A DNA stretch of 64,000 nt from Stromatinia cepivora (GCA_014898415.1 RCTD01000018.1:563001-627000); one strand, 5' to 3'. Shown: positions 37,412-49,942, numbered from the stretch's first letter. The notes: generated from the sequence alone by a model not told the origin. Numbers and translations are program-made.

Positions 37412-38206
37412 TTCTGTTATATATAGCTGTATATACTTGTTGTGATGCGTACTTCTTGTGATGGTAGGATTGTACTGGAACTTCTTTATGAAAGCGTTTG
37501 ATAAATTGGTTTTTGATGTATTGATTGTTTTATTAACATCAGAGAGCTCTATTTATACCTACTGAAATGTTTGTAAATCCATAAATATTGATCAGTCGGT
37601 ATGTACTGAAGTTTACATTTGGCCATCAATAGGCTGCATGTTGCCATGATTACGGCCGCTACCGAAACTGAATGGGATACTTGCCGGTCTGTTGTCATGG
37701 AACTGGTCGGTCAACTTCAATGACATGTTAATCATCAGCAACTTAGAAGGAGTAAATGCAATTTTCAAGGCCAATGTCGAGATAAGTGAAGAGTTCACCC
37801 AATGGAAATGAACCTGTAGTACATCAACCTACTAAAGTTCCATACTAAGAGGCCATAGGTGGATCTAAGCGCGTATTTAAAGTTTAGAAAGGGTCATCGA
37901 AGATGGAACTTGACAAATGCGAAAAGCGCAATATCTTTTAAACCTGTAGGTCAACATAGGTCTACATTAGCAAGCCACATACGGATTTAGAAACATGTTG
38001 CCTAATTGAAAGATGACGATTAATCCTAGGCCTACTGACCCAAGTCGTAGGTGGTCTCAAACTTGAGGCCGTGTATTGAACAACCGCCAACAAGAAAATG
38101 GGAAATGATAACTTATGAAAATTATGCTATGAAAATTATGCTATAACAAACTAATCGTGAAATTGATTACAAAAGTTCTAGGAATCGGAGATTTGATGAT
38201 TGCGTG
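37412..38206. other. Intergenic region
   Basis: Promoter of the 403-aa gene on the left and 3' flank of the pseudogene on the right. No gene seen. Confidence 0.5.
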
Positions 38207-39166
38207 TCATCTCATATCTAGATAATGACCCATCGAGGAGTATATTCCCAAGAACACTAATCCCACAGAACGTCCAACCTTTAAAGCCCCAGATTTTGTA
38301 GTTACGCTAGTTGCAGTTGGTGTTGATGATTCTGCTAGAGCCATTGCTGAGGAAGGATTACCAGTGCCGTTGCTAGTTCTGGAAGCAGAAGTTGTGCTGC
38401 TACTTCCACTTGAAGTGGTTGAGGATGTCAAGGTCGTGGATTTGGTCACTGTCGTTGCAATCAAACTTGTACTCTCAATCGCCTCTCCACACTGTTGTAA
38501 TCTTTTCCATCCATCAGCAAATTCACTCTCCCACCAATTTGAAACAGAAACCAGCCGATAATAATTGAATCCATATGTCAATCCAGGATAATCGTGGGCA
38601 GTTTGATATTCTTAGACTGCAAATTCATCATCGCATGAGAATTTTAAGGCCGATGAAGACGAAGCAATGTTGTAGCAATATGTACCAGCCCTATAAAGTC
38701 AGCCATATGCATCAAAATGTAATAACGAGCGTACTTACGCCGACTTGGCACAATCTTTTGCAAGTGTATACTGAAATACTTGGGCAACAATTTCTACTAG
38801 CACAAGAGCTTCAGCAGTAGATCCTCCCACAAATTCTTATGCTGCATCACCATCCGCATTGCAGGCCTTTTGGATACCTTTGAAGTATGCATCAACAGAC
38901 TCAGAACAAGTCGTTGTGCATGTATTATCGAAATCTGTCGAGGTAGGCTTGCAAGCAGGTCGCATAGAAGCAACCAATCCTAATAGTGTATCATCGCAGT
39001 TGATATCAGCACCATATGCAGCTATACAAGCTTGAGAAGTGGTATTTTCTAAACCTTTGGGAACATAATCCTAATTTGGACTAGAAGTATTGAGGTTGAA
39101 AGATGCGTTGACAATCCCAGAGATTATTGCAAGGAAGATGAGATGAGAGAGTGGGGTGGATTTCAT
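38207..39166 (-). pseudogene. Decayed secreted cysteine-rich protein gene with Ser/Thr tail (three nonsense codons)
   Basis: The start at 39166 opens a good signal peptide (MKSTPLSHLIFLAIISGIV). The same frame then continues through stops at 39071-39073 (TAG) and 38837-38839 (TAA), across a 48-nt intron (38691-38738, GTAAGT..TATAG, phase 2), and through a stop at 38612-38614 (TAA), to the natural end at 38207. Between the stops the translation is coherent and Cys-rich (NCDDTLLGLVASMRPAC; CTTTCSESVDAY; KDCAKSA..YCYNI; FSCDDEF). The last about 80 residues are Ser/Thr-rich (TTLTSSTTSSGSSSTTSAS) with a short hydrophobic tail, like a GPI-anchored wall protein. Each stop differs from CAG or CAA by one C->T change. 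There is no frameshift, so decay is recent. Similar Cys-patterned segments occur next to LysM domains in some fungal secreted proteins, but no LysM is visible here. Confidence 0.75.
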
Positions 39167-42017
39167 GATGATCTTGGTGTTGGTGGCGGTTACGGGAGTA
39201 TAACTTATTAGAAAGATTGTCAAGATATTAAAGAATGAAAAGGGACTATTGGCCAACAATTGACAACTGTTGAAGGATTGGATTGTTAAATAAATCTTCA
39301 AGAGAAATTCAATACAGATATATCCAAAGTCTTGGCATTCCATGCCGCACAAAACTGGTGTGGGCATCGCGCCTGCCTGTTCACCAATACGAAACATAAC
39401 AAGCGTTTTCCAAATCCTGACATCTCGAACTTGAGCTATGTCAAATAGGTACATGAAAAGGGGCTTATCGTGTTCCGACATGTGCGTGAGGTGAGAGTAT
39501 CGAATTTCTTGACGGACAATGGACCATTTGAAGCACATCCTATATACCCCCAATAATCCACACTCCAATATGTTTCCTCCATCGTACAAGACATTTGAAG
39601 CAGGAATGTTTATGGCAGCAGGGTATGAAAGTTATGGGCATATAATTACTCGCTGCTGACCCTGCTTAAATGAATCTAATGGTTTTTTGAATCTGTCAAG
39701 AGGCTCAACAAGAACGTATAAACCGACCTTAAAAGTAAAATAAACAAAGACAGTTCAATCTGACCGATTAGAGGTAAAGTGCTAAGAGCAATTGGTATAG
39801 TAATATGAACGTTTCTGAGTAGAACAAATCAACTTCCTCTAGATTGAAGACGAATTGCAACACAGATGAATAGCAGTTATTTTTAAAAATGATAGATAAT
39901 GAGTCACACTATGGGAGTAACAAAAGGGGATTATCCTTCACTTTTTGATGTCGAAATTACAAGTAATTCCAACCAGTCAGATTCATTGGGAAACTTTCCT
40001 CAATAATCCAGTTTGCTATGTAATATAGACGGATTTCAAGATTCACAAATGCAAGTATTCAAGGATCGGAAGCCAACGTTGAATAGACTCATTGAGTCAC
40101 CACTACCGGTGAAATGAAGTCCCAACCAATTCTCCAATCGAAGCAAGCGATTACTACAACCCGAAAAGAACAAATGCCGCCAGTAATATTTTCTGTAAAT
40201 TTATATTCGAGTTCGACTTCTGCAACAGAGAATGCGGTATCAATGGTCATTTGGGTCCGCGGTTTAGGTCTGCAGTTTCGAGAATAGGTAAGAATGGCCT
40301 CCGTTGAGGCATCGGTAGTTCACGTCGCAATTGCTTCTAATGATAAACAGGCAAATGAAGGAAATTGTCGATATTTGCCCTCAGGGGTTCAAATGTATAT
40401 GCCAATCCCTTCTACTGGCCCGTTATCTAGATTTCCATATCCATAGGTACCAATGTAATCAATACTATCTGCAACGGTCTTCCACTCCACAGCCGAAGCC
40501 TAAGGTTCCTCTTATTCTGGCATACGGACCATCGCGAAGGATAAATAATTGGAAGACGTTGCTCTAGCTCATATATGATTGGGGATATTCGAGGTCTCGG
40601 GCGTTTCAATCCTTCGAATGTGGTGCTTGCTTGAGAACAGGCAGGGCTGCGTGCTAATAATTGGGTTAGTATTCTGAAACCCTACCTACTTTTGCAGCTA
40701 TTGGAAAGAGCATGTCTTTATTAATAACAATGGGGTTGGTCATAATAGAGTATCGCAGTTGGTGGTTCAAATTAAGGATACCGGGATTTCCGATCTCCAT
40801 CCTCGACTGTAACCCAAAATGTAGAGAAACTATGTCTGAAACGTAGATCAATGGTAACCATTGGCAAAACGTGTAAAAGATCCAGGTAGTCGGTAAATAA
40901 GTTGACCACAATAGCAGGACATGTGGTTAGTGTTCATCTTGTCGTTGTCCTTATTGTTGTCGTTGTCTATCCTTCGCCTAAAGATTCTATAAATTCTTAT
41001 TCGATGGATATAATAACATATAGTTAGTTATATATTAGCTACTAACTAGTTAACAATAATAAGTTAATCGCGGCTATTGCTGCCTTATATCAAAATGCCA
41101 GTAACTTATTGGACCACCATACCCATCCAAGCCATCACATCATTTTCATCCCTACCAAATCTTACCAATTCTAGCCCGCAGAGTGTACGGAGTATGACAA
41201 TCATGACAATCACAACCCCTAAGGAGCCTCATACTTCTTTAAATGATGCATATGCAAGTATTACATATCGTGCGACTCCACAATTTATATTTGCTCTGTT
41301 GTCAATTGATTTACTACGGAGCAGAACACAAATCTAGCCCAAGTCGTTCCATATATTTATATATTTATTCCCATACATACTAGGTACACTCACTTCGGCA
41401 GAAATGAGTTGTTCTCCTACCTACAAAAACTTATACTGATACATACAAATAGAAGATTCACTACTAGTTGTCTGTCAGATATCAATGAGAATTGTTGAGA
41501 TATATTGAGAGGTAAAAAAAAATACCATTCATACTCTAGAAATAATTATCACGCCATATATCGATACAAATAGAGATACAAAGATCCAAAGATACAAGAT
41601 ACAAATCGTGAATCATTATTTGAGGGACAAGACAAGCCTTGCTGTAACAGCATTTTGTCTCCAGTTCTTCAGTACGGCAGTCACAAGTACTGAAATCCAG
41701 CCTCATTATATTTGTTTCTTTACACCGACATCACTTCAAACTTCAACCTGATATACCGGTATACTACTGTCTGATGACAACTTATTATTAATTCTCATAT
41801 ATTGAAATCTTCCCTACTTCATAGCTTACTTAACCTCCGAATCACGACAAACTTGACCTTTCAAGCCAGCAAAACCCTCATCAAGGCTTGATCTACCTAC
41901 CGTATTCAATCAAATCAAGTCTTGATGCAGCATTTTACCTTAACCTTATGTCAATATCCTTTCATCAATCCCCCCTCGAAACCTCCTTGAATTCCTCCAA
42001 AAATACCAGATTCAACC
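39167..42017. other. Intergenic region, no supported gene
   Basis: Upstream flank of the pseudogene and, towards 42017, the promoter and leader of the F-box gene. The in-frame extension of the signal-peptide frame up to 39589 lacks protein character. No repeats of note. Confidence 0.45.
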
Positions 42018-43913
42018 ATGGATATCAATCAACTTCCACCAGAATTAATTCTATGTATTGGGGATGCCCTTCGAAGAGCTCCACTTAACGCACTAGTCCA
42101 GACCTCCAAACGACATGCGACAATCCTAACTCCCCTCCTCTATCACAAAGCTTTTCGTCGTCACTTTCGTCCAGCTGTAGATAATGAACCTGAACCAAGA
42201 GCGAGATCAATATGGGTTTACAGCCGAGGTCGCAGTTATGTTTCTCAACGACGTCTATGGTCTTGCGTTCCGTTTTGGGAATCCGAATATGTAATGCAAT
42301 ATTTTCGCAATCGATCGCTGGAATGGGCCAAAACTCGCTTTGGGGGAAGAGAAAGAAATGGTGCTAATTGGTTACATCTATTGGCTGCAGCGGGTCATGA
42401 GAAACTCTTGAAGATGTTCATGGGGAAAGGTCTCGATGTTAATTCACGTGACTGGACCGAGAATACAGTTTTACATTCTGCTGCAGCGGCGGGACAAACC
42501 AAGACGATTGATATTTTGATTGAAGCAGGTGCGGATGTTTTGGCTGTGAATCAATCAAATCAATCAGTGTTGGTTTACGCATTGGTGAGACATAAGATGG
42601 GAGCTTGGATAAAAGTCATTGATGCCGTGAGAGCAAGAGGTGGAGATATTAACTCCAATAGCGATCACACAGGAGTACCACCGATATTCCTAGCTACGAG
42701 AGTAAGCGAAGCACAACCCGTTATTAAACATTTCTTGGAGCATGGAGTCGATGTTTTTCAGGTATTGCCAACGAGTAATGATACTTTACTTCACTGGGCA
42801 GCCCGTTTCGGTCATGAGGATATTGGAAATTTCTTAGTTTCACAAATGAGAAGTCGTCCCGAATTCATCTCGTTTCTTAACATTCAACATGTGGCCCCTT
42901 TACATCTCGCAATACGACATAAATCGTGGTCTCTTTCCAAAACCCTGATATCCGCTGGAGCAGATCTCGAAGCTCAAGATGAGTTTAACCGTAATGCTCT
43001 GGATCTAGCCATCATCTATCGATGTTTCCCCCTCTTCCCAGATATACTCTCCAAATATTCCTACCCGCTGAAAGCCATTGCCGAGTTTAAAAAAGCCCTT
43101 TCGAGAAGCATCAAAGAGAAGGATTCCACGGCGGTCCTCCACATAGTCAGCCTCCAAAGCCTCGAAAAACCCTGCTGTCTAAAATTCCAACTCCCGACCC
43201 TCCATTCCCTCATCGAAACCCACCGCAACAGCATCTCCGGCTGCGAAATCATCGAAATCATCGGCGACGCAGACGCAGATTTTCATCTCCTCTCCAAACC
43301 CTCCGGTGAAACCCCACTACACGCCGCAATCCGCAAACCCATCGAAAGCTCCGTATGTCGCGAGCGACTAATCATCTACCTCCTGCACAAAACGCACGAT
43401 TTCTCCCTGCTCACCCGCGAAGGAAATTCCATCCTCCACCACGCCGCCCGCTACGGATCGCCGAAAACCGTAGAGCTAGTCCTCAAACACCCAGGCACAA
43501 CCCCCGAACTCTTCGCGCTAGAAAACAACGCGGGAAATACGGCTCTGCATGAAGCAGTACAACGAAGCGGAAATAATAAACAAATCGTTAAATTACTCAT
43601 GCAAGCAAGAAAAGAATTCGACCAACGCAGCATCAGAGAGAAAATTAGCGCGAGGAGTCCGAGAAAAATCGGGAAACCAGCAGTGCCAGATCCACCTATC
43701 AGGGGTGAGAGTGAAATGAAGGAGAATCCGGAAGTATTAAAGAGTAAATCGACGAATATGAGGATGTCGAATGGTAGTTTGGGGTTAGGGAGTCCAATGG
43801 GTAAATCTGGGGAAAGAAGGGTTAGGGAACGGAGAACTTTTTTGATGGGGGAAAATCCTGAAGAGGTGGCTTCGGAATCTTTTCCAGATGTGGATTTTGA
43901 GGATACGGAATGA
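42018..43913 (+). CDS. F-box and ankyrin-repeat protein, 631 aa
   Basis: Likely substrate-receptor subunit of an SCF (Skp1-cullin-F-box) ubiquitin ligase, or an ankyrin scaffold. Intronless. Residues about 1-45 are an F-box (INQLPPELILCIGDAL..LVQTSKRH..LLY). Ankyrin repeats run from about 115: NWLHLLAAAGHEKLLKMF, TVLHSAAAAGQTKTIDILIE, TLLHWAARFGHEDIGNFLV and APLHLAIRHKSWSLSKTLI. After a helical linker (about 335-425) a second group follows: TPLHAAIRK, SILHHAARYGSPKTVELVL and TALHEAVQRSGNNKQIVKLL. The C-terminal about 90 residues are polar and disordered. Fungi have many such proteins, often fast-evolving, and the target is unknown. Base use shifts inside the gene: C-rich third positions about 43,100-43,560, then purine-rich to the stop. 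Confidence 0.9.
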   Translation: MDINQLPPELILCIGDALRRAPLNALVQTSKRHATILTPLLYHKAFRRHFRPAVDNEPEPRARSIWVYSRGRSYVSQRRLWSCVPFWESEYVMQYFRNRSLEWAKTRFGGRERNGANWLHLLAAAGHEKLLKMFMGKGLDVNSRDWTENTVLHSAAAAGQTKTIDILIEAGADVLAVNQSNQSVLVYALVRHKMGAWIKVIDAVRARGGDINSNSDHTGVPPIFLATRVSEAQPVIKHFLEHGVDVFQVLPTSNDTLLHWAARFGHEDIGNFLVSQMRSRPEFISFLNIQHVAPLHLAIRHKSWSLSKTLISAGADLEAQDEFNRNALDLAIIYRCFPLFPDILSKYSYPLKAIAEFKKALSRSIKEKDSTAVLHIVSLQSLEKPCCLKFQLPTLHSLIETHRNSISGCEIIEIIGDADADFHLLSKPSGETPLHAAIRKPIESSVCRERLIIYLLHKTHDFSLLTREGNSILHHAARYGSPKTVELVLKHPGTTPELFALENNAGNTALHEAVQRSGNNKQIVKLLMQARKEFDQRSIREKISARSPRKIGKPAVPDPPIRGESEMKENPEVLKSKSTNMRMSNGSLGLGSPMGKSGERRVRERRTFLMGENPEEVASESFPDVDFEDTE

Positions 43914-44781
43914 TGCGATTTCAACTAGGGAGGCATATTTATGAATGGACGAACTACGAACTGATGCATTTTAGCCATCGCGGCGTTTTGGTTGCATGGG
44001 AGGGGGGCGCACTCCAAAGGTTATCCGATACGATTGGGTTATAACATTACCACCTACCTACCTACCTTTCACTCCACTTTCCTTTCCTTTCCTCTCCCCC
44101 AGCAAAGCGAAGCGATGCAAACGACCCATACACACACATCTACATACATACATACATACAGCAAAATCACAGAATCATGGAATCATGGATAGAATTAGCC
44201 TCAGCGATCTAGATAGAAAATCATGAAAATCATGAGTAGTATCTTTCCATCTCAACTTATTCACAATGAATCATGACCATGATACCACAAACAATGATAC
44301 CACAAAAGAGAATAATACAAAAGAATAAGAACCAGAATCAAAACATCTATTAAAGTACTCAAAATTACAACCATGACTATCCATCCTATGCTATTCCAAC
44401 CTAATCCAATCCAATCCAATCCACCCATCCCACCCATCCGTCCATTCATCCATCCAGACGCTAATACAAAATCCATCACTCCCTCCCATCTTATCCCATC
44501 CCTTTCATTCATTCATCCATCCATCAATAATCCCCGAAGTCCTACCCATCTCAAATAATTTTCTCAAACGGAAACTTTTCATCCTGATCATGTAATTCTT
44601 TTTTTTTTTCCATCAATTTGAATACCTTTGATCCAATCCCATTCATACCAGACACCTTGGAAAGCATGTGTTTACACTATCATACAACCGCAACTCCTCG
44701 ACTTCCACTCCTCTCTCTTTTTCTTCACCGTTCCCACCTCCCCTTCCTCCCCTATCCAACCCCTCATTTCCCACCCCCACA
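43914..44781. other. Intergenic region between convergent genes, simple repeats
   Basis: Shared 3' flank of the F-box and transcription factor genes. Holds short tandem tracts: CTAC near 44051-44067, CATA near 44145-44160, and AATCC/CCATC near 44400-44460. A T11 run lies near 44600. No gene. Confidence 0.55.
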
Positions 44782-47079
44782 CTACCAAGTAACTGGCGTC
44801 TCCCTAGCCCTCGGATCAAAATCTCCCTTCCTAGCCCCCCTCGTCCCACACCTCAAAGTCGCCCACCTCCTCTCAAGATTAAACCCAACCTCCATAACCA
44901 TAACCCTATTCTCATCCGGCACCATCTGCTTTTCCGATACCGTCCCCCTAACATATTCATCCAATCCCTCTTCCTCCACATTCATAATCCAATTCCCAAC
45001 ACCCGCACATAATCTCGAATCCCACATACCTTCTCTTCTATGACTCGATGTTAAGAGATTTATAGCTTCTCTTCTTAATTTCCTATCGCGGCATTTCGTC
45101 GCAACGACGAAAAGCGGTGGGACGATGCCGAGGTCAAGTGCAAAGGAAGGTTTAATATGCGAATAAGTTTCATGAGATGAAGAAAGGCGACCATCAGGGC
45201 CAGGACTAGGACTAGGACTCATAACCTTAACACCAAATGGAGTTCTCATACCCTTCCCCGCACTCGAATTAACATGTCTACAAGCTTCTCCACATCTCGC
45301 TTGCGCCAATGCTAATTCCTCGTCTACGATTAGCTCCTTGGCTAAGTCATTGATCTCGGTGAATATAGGAATGAATTGATCGAAGTCTATTTCGTTTGCG
45401 GAAAAGGCTGTGAAGGTGAGGATTCGAGTCATTATGCATGTCATTTGAAGCACGATCATGCCTGCTCTTTCAGTATTCGATGTACCAGGAGCGCGACGTT
45501 TGGCGAGCAGTGGAGCGAAAGTCGCTTGCCATTGTTCGAGAGAGCGCCCGAAGCCGTAACCGGTTGATTTTATGGAGGCGGGAAGGATGTTGTTGGATAC
45601 TGTGTAGAAACCCACTAATTCCTCATTATATCGCATGATTCTCTCGCACAAAGCATCGAGCACTAATCTCGCCTCGTGAACATTGGGGAAACTTTCGGGA
45701 ATCGGCGCTTCGATTGATGCGGTTGTGCCGGTCGAACTATCTGATGGGCTGGGCGGATTCACTAGACTAGGATCGTGAGCTACGTGGTATCTCCAATCGA
45801 GATTCGTCAATGAAGTAGTCGTTGAAGGAGATGGTGGTCCGGATTGCGATGCTACCGGGTTGGCGATACTTGGATTGGTGGAAAGACGGATGACATACGG
45901 AGCTGGGAAATGGAATGCCATGTCGTATGATTTGGCCTGAATAGCCATGCGTGTAAACATTTGCCCCAGCTCTTCTTCCACGATATCATCTTTGCGCTGA
46001 ATATAAGGTTTTCTTCTTTCCCTGCGCTGTTTTTCCATCACTCCTAGGCCCACTTGTACTTGTTTGATAGCTGCCTTATGATCCCCTACAAACGATTGAA
46101 AACATGTAAACAAAACACTGGATATCAAAATCGTTCTTTGCGATCTAACTTCATTATTCTCAATGCTCTGCCGCATGCGCGTAACGGCTTTTCCATACTG
46201 CTCCCAAGCAAAATTCCAATGAGTAGGGGCGGAATCACCACTGGAAGTATTTTGAGTAGAGGAAGATGGGGAACTCGGAGGTGATTCGGCGACTTTTTCT
46301 AATGTTTTGTAGAGGGCTCCGAGGGCTACGACAGCATGGCGTATGGATGCTTCAGAATGCGATTCTTGGAGGACACTTCGCATCCAGAATTCGGAATCGA
46401 AGAAACCGGATAATTCGCTGGCAGTATGGGTGCGGAAGACTTGGAAATATTGACCTTCTTTTGCATCGAATGCGAGACCGAGAGTAGGTGGTCGAAATAA
46501 ATCGGAATCAATTTCGATGGAATTGATGGTTGATGGTGTGGTAGGTATTAATGGACCGATGGATTTTGATTTATTAATGATACGCGCTGTCTTCTTAGGA
46601 ACAGGTGCCGACGAGCCAGGAGATGTCGTAGTTATTATGGAATTGTTAAATGATATTGGTTTTGATCCCATGCCAGCATTACTCGGTCGTGGAGCAATTG
46701 GAAGAGTGTTACTGGCATGTCTATTCCTCGGATTATACGCCGGGTAACCATCGCATTGTCTTCCAGATCTGACACATTTCGTACATTGAGGTCTCGTTTC
46801 ATCGCATTTAACTCTTCGATTTCTATCAAGGGAAAAAAGATAGGTGAATTAGCCAAAGCTTGATTTGTTTGCTACCACCACCATTGCGGGTACCGATGAC
46901 GCGGGGAAATTCAACTCTAAATACGAAGGAAACGGGATCCCCAGAATTGCTTAAATGGTAGTATACATGTATATATAGAAATGAGAAACTTACTTGCAAT
47001 TATTACATCCAGTCTTCACTTTGGGTCGACTTGCGCGACGTTGCCTCACTTTATTTCCCTTTTCTGTCGCATCTGCCAT
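44782..47079 (-). CDS. Zn2Cys6 (fungal zinc-cluster) transcription factor, 708 aa
   Basis: Exon 1 is 47079-46994 and exon 2 is 46822-44782; the intron (46823-46993, 171 nt, GTAAGT..GATAG, phase 2) splits the zinc cluster, as is common in this family. The DNA-binding domain is C25-X2-C28-X6-C35-X6-C42-X2-C45-X6-C52 with the basic NRRVKCDETRPQC core, preceded by a basic arm (RQRRASRPKVKTG). The middle region (about 150-470) has the helical pattern of the fungal-specific regulatory domain (RHAVVALGALYKTLE; SSVLFTCFQSFVGDHKAAI; HLREA-type segments). It binds DNA as a nuclear regulator; target genes cannot be predicted, and no metabolic cluster lies beside it. The C-terminus is intact. Confidence 0.9.
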
Positions 47080-48960
47080 GACTGTTTTGTTCGAAGGGTT
47101 GTCTGCATTTCTTTGGGAAAGATATTTTTCTAAGAATACTTATCCCCTTGCGATTCCCGAGCAGTGCCGCAATGCAACAGCACGTAATTTGTCTAGGATT
47201 GTCCGGATATTTAATGTATTATTTTCAACAAAAAAATTGAATCAATGAATAGGCAGAATATATAACACAAGGACACGAGGTTGTACAATTTCCGGTGAGT
47301 TAGTCATAGATTTTTTGTATGTATGAGAAGAAATCAGGTTAAGCTGGAGACTGGACTTGTGAGATGAAGGAGGGAATGGCACCCGAGAATTTCGGGCTTT
47401 CTCCAGACTCGACAATAACAATTCCACTTTTGTACGACAAATTGAGGAAAGTTGTCGAAAGGTAACAAGAGTTTATTCGGTAGACTTTTAAAATGAAGCT
47501 TAAGAATAGAAGGGAAGGAATGGAAGGAAGGAAGAGATGTGGTGCGTAGGTCAATCTATTGGATATGCGCAGCTATGCCGATAAACCTCTCAAACCGGAA
47601 AGCATTCCGTCAGAACCAATCACAATACTAGATTATGCTCATCAAGTATCCTTCCTCAGATGCAGGTCTCTCTTACAATTACCAAAGTCATATGTACCTA
47701 TGTACCTATGTACCTGTGTCTTTTCCTCTCTCAAATATGCCCCTAACCTTACAACTCGGAGCCTGAACCTTGTGAAGATCCTCTTACATGCACTGCACTA
47801 AAATCCGTTGATCTGTGTCGCAGCCAATGAGAGTTCTGGTTGGGCAATATACGGTAAATGGAATGCCCCTTCGAATGTTCTCTTTTGGGCGTTAAAAAGA
47901 TGTTTAATAGATGTCTTCATTCATAGGTTGGCCAATTGGTGCCCTCCCACTCCCGGCACCACTAACTACCGTAAGCCATCAAATCATCTTGCTTGACCTA
48001 CCTGTGACCTACTCTATCTGAAATTAGACTAGAAAAAGCGGGAGAGTAATGCCGTAAGCTGCGAGTGAAGAAGAGTCGATATGACGGGTGTTAATAACTC
48101 ACAGGGCTGAAGAACTGCTGATGGCTTGAACAATTAGGGCTGACTGCCAGCATTCCGATGCGGCATGTTAAAGGGACGAATCATGACATGGTATTCGTTT
48201 AAATGTATCTGGAAGGTAGATTTGATGCTAGATGTACCTGAGAATCGTGAAGAATCAAGTTTGGGGAAAGAAGAAGAAGATATATCCAGAAACATTGGGG
48301 GAATTGTTTAATGTTACCCCCACCATAAAGAACCTAGAGAGAAGGCCTGAAGGCTGAAAAGTTTTCTTTTTCCAGAATTATAAGACAAGCTCCTCGGGTT
48401 ATACTTTCCTTTCCATCTTTCTATGTGAATACACACAAAAATCACTTTCTACCGGTTAAAAGCAAACACCGAGGTAATTCAATCCGGCACTTTCGTTGAA
48501 AGCAACATAAAGTGAAGATCCAAATATTCTAGATTAACGCCAGTTCGCGTATACCTGCGAAAAGCTTCATCAATAGTCGAAAAAAGCAAATCGCGTCGGG
48601 ATTGTCTCATATCTGACTATACCGCTAACCGTCAAGATATGTAACCATCATATCAAATGGTAATTATCACATTATGAAGCTCAAGATGAATTTTGTGGCG
48701 TCGATTAGACAGTTTATAAGATAGAGTTCAGGGGATAATTGGTAGTTATTGATGGTGGGAAGGGCCGTAGCCATCTCAAAATCATCGAATCGCATCTTGT
48801 CCCACCAAGAGCATTTTTCATGTACCGACATCTCCAGTTTCGAGGTATTGAAAATCTCCTTCAAGATGGAATTGACGTATTCATATTGCTTGGTTGTAAT
48901 ATTATTCACCTCAAGGGAATCTTCGATACATATTATACGGATATCGTTATCTCAGATGTC
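47080..48960. other. Intergenic region between the transcription factor and the AT-rich island
   Basis: Contains the transcription factor promoter and ordinary intergenic DNA. A short repeat ATGTACCT (3 copies) lies near 47694-47713. A minus-strand frame at 48667-48909 (80 codons, KMRFDDFEMATALPTINNYQ) reads somewhat protein-like and sits right against the AT-rich boundary, so it could be a relic of a gene cut by the transposon island. No firm call. Confidence 0.4.
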
Positions 48961-49942
48961 TAAAATAATTATAAATAGTCGAAAAATTCTATATTTGTTT
49001 TAATTCTTTTATATATTAATTTTATTATTAAAAAATAAAATTCAAATTTTACTGATAATTATAATTAATTTTATTTCTTATTTCTTATTTCTTATTTCTT
49101 ATTTCTTATTTCTTATTTCTTATTTCTTATTTCTTATTTCTTATTTCTTATTTCTTATTTCTTATTTCTTATTTCTTATTTCTTATTTCTTATTTCTTAT
49201 TTCTTATTTATAATATTTCAATATCTATTATATATTTAAAAAAAATATTTATTTAAAATTTAAAGTCTGAAATTTTTTTTTTCAATATATCGAATTTATT
49301 TTTTTGCTATTATAAATACTATGTCTTCGACTTTTATTAATATAATTAATTCTATTAATAAATTTATTATCAAAAGTATGATATAATATAAATAACTCAA
49401 TATATATTATATAATATATAAAATAATAAAAACCTCTTCCGTTCGATCAATTTCTATATTAATTCTTTTATTATTCTTTTGATTATTTCAAAAGCTCTTC
49501 TAATCACCTCTCTAATCATCTTTTTGATAATTATTCTAATTATATATTCTATTTTAAGTATTTCAAATTCAATTATATAATAGAAATAAATGTATTTGTC
49601 GGAACAACTGTATACGGGGAAGTGAAGCTTATCAACGAACGTATTCAACTCTTTGATTAACATGTTTTGATTTGCCTGAAGAGCTAGATTCTATGGAAGG
49701 CAAGGAGTTATATAATGGTGCATATCGAAGCACTAGTGCGAACACTAGTGAGCACGTGATCCTTACCATCCTTACCATGCACGTGATTCATATTCCGATA
49801 GAATTTATAATATATTCAAAACAATTCAAAGAAGAATACAAAAGTTAATGATTCAAAGTATATTTGGATTTCATTTTATAAATCGATTAATGGAAAAGAA
49901 ATTGTAATGAATTTATTTAATAAAGTAATAATATATATTCTG
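48961..49942. other. AT-rich border of the transposon island
   Basis: GC content drops abruptly from about 48,960. Contains the 7-bp tandem repeat (49071-49209), long A/T runs, and at 49,731-49,785 a GC-richer patch with two ACTAGTG and two CACGTGAT motifs. The last 100 bases before 49,943 read in frame with the remnant right of the copia element and so probably belong to the older host retroelement. Confidence 0.6.
49071..49209. repeat. Minisatellite, 7-bp unit TTATTTC, about 20 copies
   Basis: About 139 bp of essentially perfect tandem TTATTTC at the edge of the AT-rich island. The strand bias is complete (pyrimidines plus A on the plus strand). Confidence 0.97.

Noticed and set aside
44618..45043. 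Plus-strand frames of 114-141 codons
   Set aside because: Pro/Ser-rich antisense of the purine-rich 3' end of the transcription factor gene.
49071..49209. Possible CRISPR-like array
   Set aside because: Direct 7-bp tandem repeat without spacers; eukaryotic sequence.
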